From positions 62,001-126,000 of the forward strand of contig JAGYJQ010000001.1 of the NCBI GenBank assembly GCA_018401935.1: a stretch of DNA of 64,000 nt, in the 5' to 3' direction. Position numbers and translations under genes: made by a program. Source of the DNA: Balneolaceae bacterium. Lineage in GTDB: Bacteria; Bacteroidota; Rhodothermia; Balneolales; Balneolaceae. Every line of letters starts with the position of its first letter. Within the stretch, counting starts at the first letter, position 1. Under the pieces are notes generated by a model. The model was not told the DNA's origin, made no database searches, and saw only the letters and a list, made by a program, of their open reading frames with translations. Positions 56,432 through 64,000 of the stretch are shown one piece after another.

Positions 56432-56477
56432 TTTGCATCAACTATTAATCTGTACCAATTAATTAAGAGGCGTAATA

Positions 56478-57590
56478 ATGAATATCGGCATACCCAAAGA
56501 AATTAAACCACAAGAAAATCGCGTAGCTATACAACCTGGAGGCGTAATGACCTTAATACAACAGGGACATCAGGTGATGGTACAAAAAGATGCTGGTGTG
56601 GGTAGTGGATTTTACGATGATGAGTATGTGGCAGCAGGTGCACAGATAGAGGCAGATGTAGATGCTTTATGGGCTGCTTCTGATATGATTATGAAAGTAA
56701 AGGAGCCAATTGCTGAGGAGTATAGCCGAATTAAAGCTGGGCAAATTCTTTTCACATACTTTCACTTTGCTGCTGATAAAACACTCACGCAGGCCATTAT
56801 CGATTCTAAATGTATTGCTATAGCTTACGAGACGGTGGAAAAAGCAGACCGATCGTTACCTTTACTCATTCCTATGAGTGAAGTGGCCGGTAGAATGGCC
56901 ACCCAGGAAGGGGCAAAGTTTTTGGAAAAAGCAATGGGTGGTCGTGGCGTGCTTATGGGAGGAATCCCAGGTGTCCCTCCAGCAAATACCTTGGTTTTAG
57001 GTGGCGGTATTGTAGGAGTGAATGCGGCTAAAATTGCAGCAGGAATGGGCTCAAATACAACCATCATGGACATAAATATGCCAAGATTACGCTATTTAGA
57101 TGATGTAATGCCCAAAAACATCACCACACTGTTTTCTTCAGAAGCTAACATACGAGCCATGCTACCAACGGTAGATTTAATCATTGGAGCGGTTCTAAAA
57201 CCTGGTGCAAAGGCCCCACATCTTATCACACGCGAAATGCTCAGTCATATGAGGCCCGGTACCGTTCTGGTTGATGTAGCCATTGACCAAGGTGGTTGTT
57301 TTGAAACCTCAAAGCCGACTACCCATCAAGATCCCATCTATTTTGTGGACGAAATTCTTCATTACTGTGTGGCCAATATGCCTGGTGCTGTGCCATATAC
57401 CTCTACCTTAGGCTTGACCAATGTGACGCTTCCCTATGCGGTTGCTTTAGCCAACAAAGGGTGGAAGCAGGCGGTTAAAGATGATGCAGAACTATTAAAG
57501 GGGGTAAACATTGTAGAGGGCACCATTGTGTATGAAGACGTAGCGGAGGCCTTTGATATGAAGTGGTCCACTGTTGATAGTATGTTGTAA
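56478..57590 (+). CDS. ald: Alanine dehydrogenase
   Basis: A 370-residue NAD-dependent enzyme for reversible deamination of alanine to pyruvate. Visible residues: R15 and K75 (VKEP), catalytic H96 in TYFHFAAD, the Rossmann motif VLGGGIVGVNAAKIA (about 174-188), D270-type residue in VDVAIDQGGCFET, and the C-terminal NMPGAVPYTSTLGLTNVTLPY. Length is standard. The gene is alone, with a terminator (57665-57691) after it. Confidence 0.96.
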   Translation: MNIGIPKEIKPQENRVAIQPGGVMTLIQQGHQVMVQKDAGVGSGFYDDEYVAAGAQIEADVDALWAASDMIMKVKEPIAEEYSRIKAGQILFTYFHFAADKTLTQAIIDSKCIAIAYETVEKADRSLPLLIPMSEVAGRMATQEGAKFLEKAMGGRGVLMGGIPGVPPANTLVLGGGIVGVNAAKIAAGMGSNTTIMDINMPRLRYLDDVMPKNITTLFSSEANIRAMLPTVDLIIGAVLKPGAKAPHLITREMLSHMRPGTVLVDVAIDQGGCFETSKPTTHQDPIYFVDEILHYCVANMPGAVPYTSTLGLTNVTLPYAVALANKGWKQAVKDDAELLKGVNIVEGTIVYEDVAEAFDMKWSTVDSML

Positions 57591-57664
57591 GCTAAACAGT
57601 ACACTGTGTATAGGTGGGTTCAACCATGCTCACTAACTCATACTTTATTACTATTTATCTAACG

Positions 57665-57691
57665 AAAAACTACCCGAACGGGTAGTTTTTT
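57665..57691 (+). terminator. Rho-independent terminator after ald
   Basis: AAAAACTACCC (57665-57675) pairs with GGGTAGTTTTT (57680-57690) around GAAC and passes into a T-run ending at 57691. The symmetric A/T flanks could allow it to act in both directions, but only plus-strand genes flank it. Confidence 0.9.
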
Positions 57692-57751
57692 CTTTATGCC
57701 ATTCCTATATCTTGCGTTACATCTAACACATTAACGAGATTTTAGGATAAC

Positions 57752-60700
57752 ATGGAAAAGAAGTTCAGGGTACATTATTTATTCACGATATTCATTTTTG
57801 CACTATTAGGCAGTGTGGCTAACGCCCAGGATACTTACGAAGTCACCTTCACTGTTGACTTATCGGTGCAAGAAAGTGCGGGTCTTTTTGACGCATCTAG
57901 CCAAACACCTCGAGTAACGGGCAATTTTGCAGGTTGGGCGACCATTGATGCGCCAACCCTAACGAGTAATGCTGATGGAATTTGGACGACTACCTTGGAC
58001 GTTTCTTCCGATACCAGTATGTCTAAGCTTGAATACAAGTTCATTTTGACTCGGGAAGACGGGAATGTGTTTTGGGAATATGCTTTTAATACGCCCTCCG
58101 AAAACCGTGAGTATATTGTATCTGGCAATGAGACGGACTCGGATAGCAACGGGAAAAAGGAAATTGCGTTAAGCCACTACTTCAATGATTTCGGTCCCGA
58201 GGTACTTAATAATAGCATTGCAACGGCCTGGTTGTTTCCAGGGGGTACACCTAATTTAACCATGAGTGGAATCATCACACGAGCTAAAGGACGTTTTGTG
58301 TTTGTTCAACAAGATGATTGGGCCCTTCAGTTATTTCGAAATGAAGATTCTAACTTTTGGGAATCTATAGATAACGGTGATTTAGGGGTAGGAGATGAAA
58401 TAGAGTTTACGGGTACCATGCAGTTTTTTGAAGGCCTAAATAATATTCATGATGTCACAAACGTAACGCTGATTTCTAGCGATAATGATCTTCCAGCACC
58501 TGCCGAACTTACAGTTGAGCAGCTAACGACCTCTTTTAAAGATTATCAGAGTGAGCTTGTTCTTATAAAAGACCTTAAAGTTCATAGCACAGACGGTACT
58601 TTGGATCATTTTGCCCCTGAAAACTCAGGAATTAGACTAGAGGAAGTTGCCACGGGCGATTTAATTGATATGTATGTGGGATACGCTGGAGATTCTGAAA
58701 TTGCTTGGAATTACCTTCCTAGGCAGTTCGATTACATTGGTATAGTGGGTTATTACAATCCAAAGGAACTAAGCCCGCATCAACTCCGGCCACTATACAC
58801 CGAAGATTTAATGGTGGATGTTGCGCCGTTCGGAATGCCATTACCTCCGCATAATAACGGAGACAACCTAATTATTGGAGGCAGTTTCGAGAATATTGAA
58901 CCCGCTCAAGATCTAGGGGGGAATGATCAGTGGTATTTCGGGGATGAGATAGAGGTAGCTCAATATAATGTTGTTGAACGGACCGATATTACTTCTCATG
59001 CGTTGGAAGTAGTTATTTCTGAGCATAATAATTTTGAACAGGATTGGCATATTCAGGTTGGAAACGGATGGTTTGCCCCTGCGGATAATGAATCCATCAA
59101 AATCTCCTTTAATGCCAAGGGCAGCGTAGAGGGTATGCGTTTGTATGCGGGTATCAATTTAGGTGAAGCTTTTGGATATCAACGGGCGGCAGGGGTGATG
59201 GCTAATCTTACTACGGATTGGAGCTATTTTGAGTTTAACCATTTTGTGGATGCAAGCAGAAATCCAGAAGGTATGAACCTAGAAATACTCATGAATTATG
59301 TAGAAAATAGTGGGGGTACGATTATGATCGATGACGTAAAGATCGAGCAAATCGAGACTACTTATACCCCAGTTACGTTCTCTGTTAATATGGCCTCGAT
59401 GATAAAAATTGGAGATTTCGACCCCGATGTAGACCAAGTCATGCTCATGGGTGAAAAAATTAACCAGTGGAATACAAATGCAGGTGTACCAATGACCGCG
59501 GTTAACGATTCCATCTATTCGGTTGATTATGAAATTCGCAATCTTACCGAAAATGAAGTAATTCGTTATAAATTCATGCGCTATTACATTGAAGAAGGGT
59601 GGGAGCAAGGTTATTGGCGGATCGAAAGTCCGGATCCATTAAGCGATGCAGTAGACGGTCCTTATCAAGACAGATTACTTACGGTGTCCGACCTCTCGGG
59701 CCTTACGGCACCTACCCATTACTTTGGTGATATTGAACCCGCTGACTTGGATGTGAATTCATATACCATATCAGCCATCAAGGACTTAGATCTAGAGATA
59801 AACCCTAGCAGGCAAAGTCATCATGTAGCTGTTCAGGGGATTGTAACTAAAATTTCTCATAACTCCTTATACCTTCAGGATGGCACCGATGCCATCATGG
59901 TTTATTCTTATATACCAGGTATTGAGTATTGGGGGTATGCCTTTGAATTTAATGAATTGACTAAAGATGGTACGATTCAGGTTGGGGATGAGCTTAAAGT
60001 GGCAGGCGTGAATGTCTCAAATGGTGGTGGATCTATGTTGGCCTGGACACATGCATATGAAGTTATATCAACGGATAATTCATTACCAATAGAATCGATA
60101 AGCTTAGCAGACCTAGTGGACAACGGTGAATTTTATGAGAATAAGCTAGTTCAAATTAATGGCCTTCAAATGAACGAAGAGGCTGACACACTTCGGGGTG
60201 GCTATTTATATGAAATCATTGAACCAAGCTCGGGAGCTACTAATTATATGTGGATTCGTTCAGGAAATGGTGGTACAAATTCAGCATGGGAAGGAATGAC
60301 TCCACCAGAAGGGGTCTTTAGTTTCACAGGGGTTGTCCAACAGGTAAATCTATCCATTGGTACATTTTATGTTCCTGTTCCCATTGATTTCAGTGATATA
60401 ACACAACAGTTTGCAGGTAGTTTAACGTATGATGGAGCGGCAGGATTACTTGGAGACACTAGTGTTGTAGATATCTATATGGAAGGTTTAAATACAACCT
60501 TATTAGGCTTGGAAGCGGAAATACACTATGATCCTACCGAATTATCGGTCACTCCATTGGTTAACACAAGCTATGCATTTAACGATTTCTTAGTACAAAC
60601 CAATGAAGTAAGTCCCGGACATTGGGTTATTTCTGCAGCGGATGCAGAAGGCCTTAACGAAGATGCTCCATTGTTTGCATTGAAAGTCTCTGGCCTTTCA

Positions 60701-61648
60701 TCGGGTGAGTTTGACATTACCATGTCCAATATTAATATCAACGAAGAGGCACATCCAGATGTGACAATACCATTTTTGGTTGCTAGTCGCTTATGTGGTG
60801 ACGTGACCAATGATCAAACCATTTCTGCATTGGATGCTACTTTTATTCTACGAAATTCCGTTTATTTAGCACCTCAGTTTCCGCTGGTAGATGACGATTC
60901 ATTGGCGGCAGATGTGACAGCAAATGGAGACATAACCGCCTTTGATGCCTCACAAATTCTACAATATGAGGTCGGTTTGTTAGATGAATTTGCCTGTGGT
61001 TTTGCCTTTAAGAAAGCCGAACCTGTACTTGCTAAGGTAGATTGGTCACTGGTTGACACTTTCGAAGGTAATTCAACCATTGAAGTTGAATTTTCAGCCC
61101 CAACAAAAGGTATCTATTCTACTGAAATGACCATAGACCTACCCAATGGTACTTCATTCGTTGGACTTGATCAGGTGCCAGAAGGTCTCCAACAAATGAT
61201 TCATCAGCGAGACAATCAGGTGCATATATCATTGTTCGGTGTCGAAGGATTAGATAGCGGCGAGTTCTTAGTCCATGTAACCACCGAAAGTCAGACTAAT
61301 GGTGGAGCAAAACTAGTAGCTGACTTTAGGGTGAATGAAAATCCATCTACACAACTAAACGAAATAGGGCTTATTACTGTACCTACCACTTTGCTACTCT
61401 CGCAAAATTATCCGAATCCATTTAATCCAACTACCCAAATTGTGTATCAATTGCCTGATGCAGCTAATGTTCGACTTAGCGTATTTAACTTATTGGGACA
61501 GGAAGTTGAAGTATTGGTGAACGAGCGTAAAGAAGCAGGATCGTACACTGCGAGTTGGAATGCCGGTAATTTATCGAGTGGGGTATACATGTATCGACTA
61601 GAGGTTGGATCGAATGTGATTACCAAGCGTATGACCTTAATTAAGTGA
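57752..61648 (+). CDS. Multidomain secreted protein with cohesin-like, dockerin-like and T9SS sorting domains
   Basis: 1298 residues. The order is: signal peptide (1-26); a glycan-recognition-like Ig domain (28-125, VTGNFAGW); a tandem of OB-fold-like segments (155-360); a carbohydrate-binding jelly-roll of CBM4/9 type (370-535, LIIGGSFENIE ... MIDDVKIEQI); a second Ig domain (540-660); further OB-like segments (668-885); a cohesin-like beta domain (885-1010, LGLEAEIHYDPTELSV); and a dockerin-like pair of calcium loops (1016-1075, GDVTNDQTISALDA and ADVTANGDITAFDA) bracketed by C1015 and C1082. Then comes another beta domain and a T9SS tail (1215-1298, LSQNYPNPFNPTT). No catalytic domain is recognised. 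Confidence 0.82.
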   Translation: MEKKFRVHYLFTIFIFALLGSVANAQDTYEVTFTVDLSVQESAGLFDASSQTPRVTGNFAGWATIDAPTLTSNADGIWTTTLDVSSDTSMSKLEYKFILTREDGNVFWEYAFNTPSENREYIVSGNETDSDSNGKKEIALSHYFNDFGPEVLNNSIATAWLFPGGTPNLTMSGIITRAKGRFVFVQQDDWALQLFRNEDSNFWESIDNGDLGVGDEIEFTGTMQFFEGLNNIHDVTNVTLISSDNDLPAPAELTVEQLTTSFKDYQSELVLIKDLKVHSTDGTLDHFAPENSGIRLEEVATGDLIDMYVGYAGDSEIAWNYLPRQFDYIGIVGYYNPKELSPHQLRPLYTEDLMVDVAPFGMPLPPHNNGDNLIIGGSFENIEPAQDLGGNDQWYFGDEIEVAQYNVVERTDITSHALEVVISEHNNFEQDWHIQVGNGWFAPADNESIKISFNAKGSVEGMRLYAGINLGEAFGYQRAAGVMANLTTDWSYFEFNHFVDASRNPEGMNLEILMNYVENSGGTIMIDDVKIEQIETTYTPVTFSVNMASMIKIGDFDPDVDQVMLMGEKINQWNTNAGVPMTAVNDSIYSVDYEIRNLTENEVIRYKFMRYYIEEGWEQGYWRIESPDPLSDAVDGPYQDRLLTVSDLSGLTAPTHYFGDIEPADLDVNSYTISAIKDLDLEINPSRQSHHVAVQGIVTKISHNSLYLQDGTDAIMVYSYIPGIEYWGYAFEFNELTKDGTIQVGDELKVAGVNVSNGGGSMLAWTHAYEVISTDNSLPIESISLADLVDNGEFYENKLVQINGLQMNEEADTLRGGYLYEIIEPSSGATNYMWIRSGNGGTNSAWEGMTPPEGVFSFTGVVQQVNLSIGTFYVPVPIDFSDITQQFAGSLTYDGAAGLLGDTSVVDIYMEGLNTTLLGLEAEIHYDPTELSVTPLVNTSYAFNDFLVQTNEVSPGHWVISAADAEGLNEDAPLFALKVSGLSSGEFDITMSNININEEAHPDVTIPFLVASRLCGDVTNDQTISALDATFILRNSVYLAPQFPLVDDDSLAADVTANGDITAFDASQILQYEVGLLDEFACGFAFKKAEPVLAKVDWSLVDTFEGNSTIEVEFSAPTKGIYSTEMTIDLPNGTSFVGLDQVPEGLQQMIHQRDNQVHISLFGVEGLDSGEFLVHVTTESQTNGGAKLVADFRVNENPSTQLNEIGLITVPTTLLLSQNYPNPFNPTTQIVYQLPDAANVRLSVFNLLGQEVEVLVNERKEAGSYTASWNAGNLSSGVYMYRLEVGSNVITKRMTLIK

Positions 61649-61672
61649 TGTGTAAATAGCATGACCTGAACG

Positions 61673-61705
61673 TACGGGGTGCATTATTTCTAATGCATTC
61701 CCGTA
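61673..61705 (+). promoter_or_regulatory. Strong hairpin between the two T9SS-tailed genes
   Basis: TACGGGG then TGCATTA (61673-61686) pair with TAATGCA, one bulged T, and TCCCGTA (61691-61705) around TTTC. The stem has about 14 pairs, one a G-T. A weak T-rich stretch follows, so it may be a partial terminator or attenuator between the large and small secreted proteins, or mRNA-stabilising. Confidence 0.5.
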
Positions 61706-61736
61706 TATTCTTTCCAACTCAATTATTCGGTGGTTT

Positions 61737-62798
61737 ATGAAAGTAATTAAAATGAAGTGGTATATCCTGATAATCGGCTTTAGTTGGGGGGGTGTAGCAC
61801 AAAATCTGCAGGCTCAGACTTCCTTATCAATGCCGGATACAACGGTACATGTTTCGGATACCTTATTATATCCTATTTATTTGGACGTTGGCCAAAACGA
61901 TGAACTGTATGGTATAGGGTTTGAGCTGTCGTATGATAGTCTACAATTTGATTTATTTGAAGTCATAACGGCCGGTACCCTCACCAAAACCAATGGAGCT
62001 TTTTCTGCCGTTAATACTCAAAATAATAAACTATTCTATTCCTTAGCTGCTACAAATCCTTTACAAGAATCGGGTGTTTTATTGATATTAAAACTTCGAC
62101 CCAAGTCTGCTCGTATTGGTCAGATTGAAATAACTGAGCATCAATTTAATGAATTAGCGGTTCAGACTGTGGCAATACGCTCCAATGTGGTCACTTTTGG
62201 CAATACCCCACCAAGTTTAATAGGTTTACCGGATACCTTACGGTTCAATCAAAACGACACCTTATTTTTTGCTCTAGGTGAGGTCATTCAAGATTCGGAT
62301 GATTCGTTTTCAGAACTCAATTTTGAACTCAATCTTTCGCCACCAGTAATTGTGGTAGAACTTGTAGATTCTACGGAGAGTTTACTTATTTACTCGCCCA
62401 TCTATGTGGGAGAAGTGGTGCTAAGTGGCAAGGTAACGGATCAGGAAGGTTTATTTGCTGAGTTTTCGGTGATCATTATCATCGAGCAAGCTGTTTCTAA
62501 TGAATCGAGTGCAGAGCAAAGTGGATTTCCAACAAGCATTCAACTTGAGCAAAATTTCCCAAACCCATTTAATCCAACTACGTCAATTAGTTTCGAAGTT
62601 TTCCAAGCTAGTCATGTGAGTGTGCGAATATATGATCTAATGGGAAGGGAGGTAGATGTGTTATGGAACAAATACACTGCTGCAGGACGCTATCAGCTAG
62701 CATTTGAAGCGACAAATCTTGCCACAGGTACCTATGTTTATCGCTTAGTAGCTGGTAATGGAGTAGTACAGTCAAAAAAAATGACCTTGATTAAGTAA
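61737..62798 (+). CDS. Cohesin-like secreted protein with T9SS sorting domain
   Basis: 353 residues. The signal peptide (about 7-27, ending L-Q-A-Q) is followed by a cohesin-like beta domain (about 29-150) with LYPIYLDVGQNDELYGIGFELSYD and ILKLRPKSARIGQIEI, then an Ig/cadherin-like domain (about 158-255). A Ser-rich linker leads to the T9SS tail (about 270-353, LEQNFPNPFNPTT ... MTLIK). The cohesin-like region resembles residues 885-1010 of the preceding protein. It may be surface-anchored or released after C-terminal processing. An internal ATG at 61752 is another possible start. Confidence 0.78.
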   Translation: MKVIKMKWYILIIGFSWGGVAQNLQAQTSLSMPDTTVHVSDTLLYPIYLDVGQNDELYGIGFELSYDSLQFDLFEVITAGTLTKTNGAFSAVNTQNNKLFYSLAATNPLQESGVLLILKLRPKSARIGQIEITEHQFNELAVQTVAIRSNVVTFGNTPPSLIGLPDTLRFNQNDTLFFALGEVIQDSDDSFSELNFELNLSPPVIVVELVDSTESLLIYSPIYVGEVVLSGKVTDQEGLFAEFSVIIIIEQAVSNESSAEQSGFPTSIQLEQNFPNPFNPTTSISFEVFQASHVSVRIYDLMGREVDVLWNKYTAAGRYQLAFEATNLATGTYVYRLVAGNGVVQSKKMTLIK

Positions 62799-62830
62799 GC
62801 CTAAGTGCAGGCAGCTTCAAGGCACTCGCA

Positions 62831-64000
62831 TTATTTAGGGCCTAGCTTTATAGCATAAAGCGGATCAAAGCGGGCTCCAATTCTAGCAGGAATCCAAGAG
62901 GCTAGAGTGCAAAGCGTAATGGTCACAACGGGAACAATCAAAAAATCAAGTAAGTGAGGGGACACGGGAGCAACCGACATGTAATAGTTTTCCTCTGAAA
63001 GACGAATGAGTTCGAATTCGCTTTGTAGAAAAACAAAAGCGAGACTTATTCCCATTCCAATGAGTAGGCCAATGATAGAAACCCAGAGGCCTTCGACCAG
63101 AAATATTCGTTGTATTTGTTGCTGTGTTGCCCCAAGAGTTCGAAGAACGCCTATGTCTTGCGTTCGTTCTAAGACCATCATTAGTATGGCCCCTATGAGA
63201 TTGAAGGCTGCTACTAAAATCATCACCCCTATGACTAGAGGAATGATGTTTTCTTGTAATTCGACCCAAGCAAACAGGTTTCCGTATCGATTTTCGATGG
63301 TTTCGCTGTAGTACGGGAAGCTTATTTTTTGATCTAACACCCGATCAAATGCATCAATAGAGCTGAGTGATGCATTCTGAATTCGAAGTTCAAGATCTTG
63401 GGCCTGCGGTGAGGGTATAGAAAGTAATTCGCGAACTGTTTCCAAGTTTGCAAGGGCATATTGGCCGTCAAAAAACTCAATTCCTGTATTATAAATGTGA
63501 CTAACATGAAATTGTTTTAGTTCAGGGCTTCCAAAGGTGTCACTGGTAGATTTATCTGTAACCGAGTACACAATGATTCGGTCACCTATGCTCACTCCTA
63601 AATCTTGGGCAATATCTTGTCCTAGTACCATACCATTTAGTGGGGGGCGACTCACTTCTGGTGCTGTTATTACTGCTGATGCAACTTCGGAAGTTGATGT
63701 CGGGATGGAGCTAGTCTCTAAATAGGGGCTAATAGAGGGATCTTCCAGCACATTGGGAACACCTTTTATCATTGCACCAGTAATTCGGTCTTGAAATTGT
63801 ATGATAACCTGCCCCCGTATGACTGGAGCAACGGAAGCGATACCTTCCAGATCTTGTAGATAGGTTTGAAGCGTATCGGCCCGATAAAGTGGTTGGTTAG
63901 AAAAACTGGTAACAGTAATATGTGGAGCAAAATTGATGACTTTCTCTTGAATGGTCTCTTTGAACCCATGCACAATGGATAGGGCGATTAGTAAGCCAGC
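62831..64000 (-). CDS. LolC/LolE-type ABC transporter permease, 5' end beyond the window
   Basis: About 390 residues are visible, in frame to the window edge: codons before the GTG at 63973 continue A-G-L-L-I-A-L-S-I-V-H-G-F, matching the conserved end of helix one (the S-V-M-N-G-F position) of LolC/E/MacB-type permeases. A large periplasmic domain (HITVTSFSNQPLYRAD ...) precedes three C-terminal helices with LGATQQQIQRIFLVEGLWVSIIG. Such proteins extract outer-membrane lipoproteins from the inner membrane with LolD. The ATPase gene is not in view. Confidence 0.85.
   Translation of the reverse strand, partial: AGLLIALSIVHGFKETIQEKVINFAPHITVTSFSNQPLYRADTLQTYLQDLEGIASVAPVIRGQVIIQFQDRITGAMIKGVPNVLEDPSISPYLETSSIPTSTSEVASAVITAPEVSRPPLNGMVLGQDIAQDLGVSIGDRIIVYSVTDKSTSDTFGSPELKQFHVSHIYNTGIEFFDGQYALANLETVRELLSIPSPQAQDLELRIQNASLSSIDAFDRVLDQKISFPYYSETIENRYGNLFAWVELQENIIPLVIGVMILVAAFNLIGAILMMVLERTQDIGVLRTLGATQQQIQRIFLVEGLWVSIIGLLIGMGISLAFVFLQSEFELIRLSEENYYMSVAPVSPHLLDFLIVPVVTITLCTLASWIPARIGARFDPLYAIKLGPK

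Larger units (their letters stand above)
56018..56477. other. 460-base non-coding stretch with short tandem repeats
   Basis: No convincing gene is seen in either strand; the longest plausible frame here is about 44 codons and has no start or homology that I recognise. It contains a 13-bp tandem array (56058-56108), an inverted repeat TTCCG-aac-CGGAA (56419-56431), and the alanine dehydrogenase leader with AAGAGG eight bases before the ATG. This is the longest gap in the window. Confidence 0.7.

Noticed and set aside
56018-56477. A decayed transposase or small gene in the gap before ald.
   Set aside because: Frames of up to about 44 codons exist, but none has a supported start, motif or family resemblance.

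Overview
The window looks like a chromosome segment of a Gram-negative member of the Bacteroidota/Balneolota/Rhodothermota group, most likely a Balneolales-type organism. The taxonomy is inferred from content; no rRNA is present. The evidence is: two secreted proteins ending in a type IX secretion (T9SS) tail with the PNPFNPTT motif; a T9SS plug-family lipoprotein; an ATP synthase operon that stops at atpG without atpD/atpC; a 30-residue COX24/AURKAIP1-like basic protein; weak Shine-Dalgarno sequences; and -7-like boxes close to TAnnTTTG. The DNA is AT-rich and fairly uniform. I see no phage, insertion sequence, CRISPR array or integron.

Layout. 1-3200: partial rpiB, an inositol-monophosphatase-like gene and the aguB-aguA pair (agmatine to putrescine). 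3267-8503 (minus): a DUF1080 lipoprotein, ostA-like and lptC (LPS transport), upp, and a sodium:alanine symporter. 8701-13516: an HU-like protein, the tiny basic protein with a strong terminator, an unknown gene, an RqcH/NFACT protein, aroK and aroB. 13520-24023: a TamB-like giant, RNase R, and a large secreted metalloprotease/beta-propeller/beta-barrel fusion. 24081-28217 (minus): T9SS plug lipoprotein, dapF, holB, ccmB. 28366-33522: PTS IIA, PBP4-type carboxypeptidase, folD, an unknown gene and guaB. 33525-41851: a glycosyltransferase, M23 peptidase, bactofilin and atpZ-(atpI-like)-atpB-E-F-H-A-G, followed by tRNA-Ser(UGA) with a terminator. 42061-49153: TolC-like and MlaC-like genes, then a small surface-polysaccharide set (two glycosyltransferases, a flippase, a membrane-anchored methyltransferase). 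49253-55583: a DUF3047 protein, an MMPL/RND transporter, and trkH-trkA. 55754-64000: a small winged-helix protein, alanine dehydrogenase, two T9SS-tailed surface proteins and a LolC/E-type ABC permease cut by the window end.

A recurring theme is the cell envelope: LPS transport (lptC, ostA-like), autotransporter/outer-membrane assembly (TamB-like), lipid traffic (MlaC-like, MMPL), lipoprotein release (LolC/E-like), peptidoglycan remodelling (PBP4, M23 with bactofilin, dapF) and type IX secretion. The rest is core metabolism: shikimate, folate, guanine nucleotide, pyrimidine salvage, polyamine and energy genes.

The less ordinary items are: the adjacent cohesin-like/dockerin-like pair carrying T9SS tails (57752-62798); the gluzincin-propeller-barrel fusion (20721-24023); a shared extended promoter-like motif lying only 4-5 bases from two start codons; short in-frame tandem duplications in three envelope genes; and perfect hairpins or palindromes in several intergenic gaps. 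None of these amounts to a proven new system.
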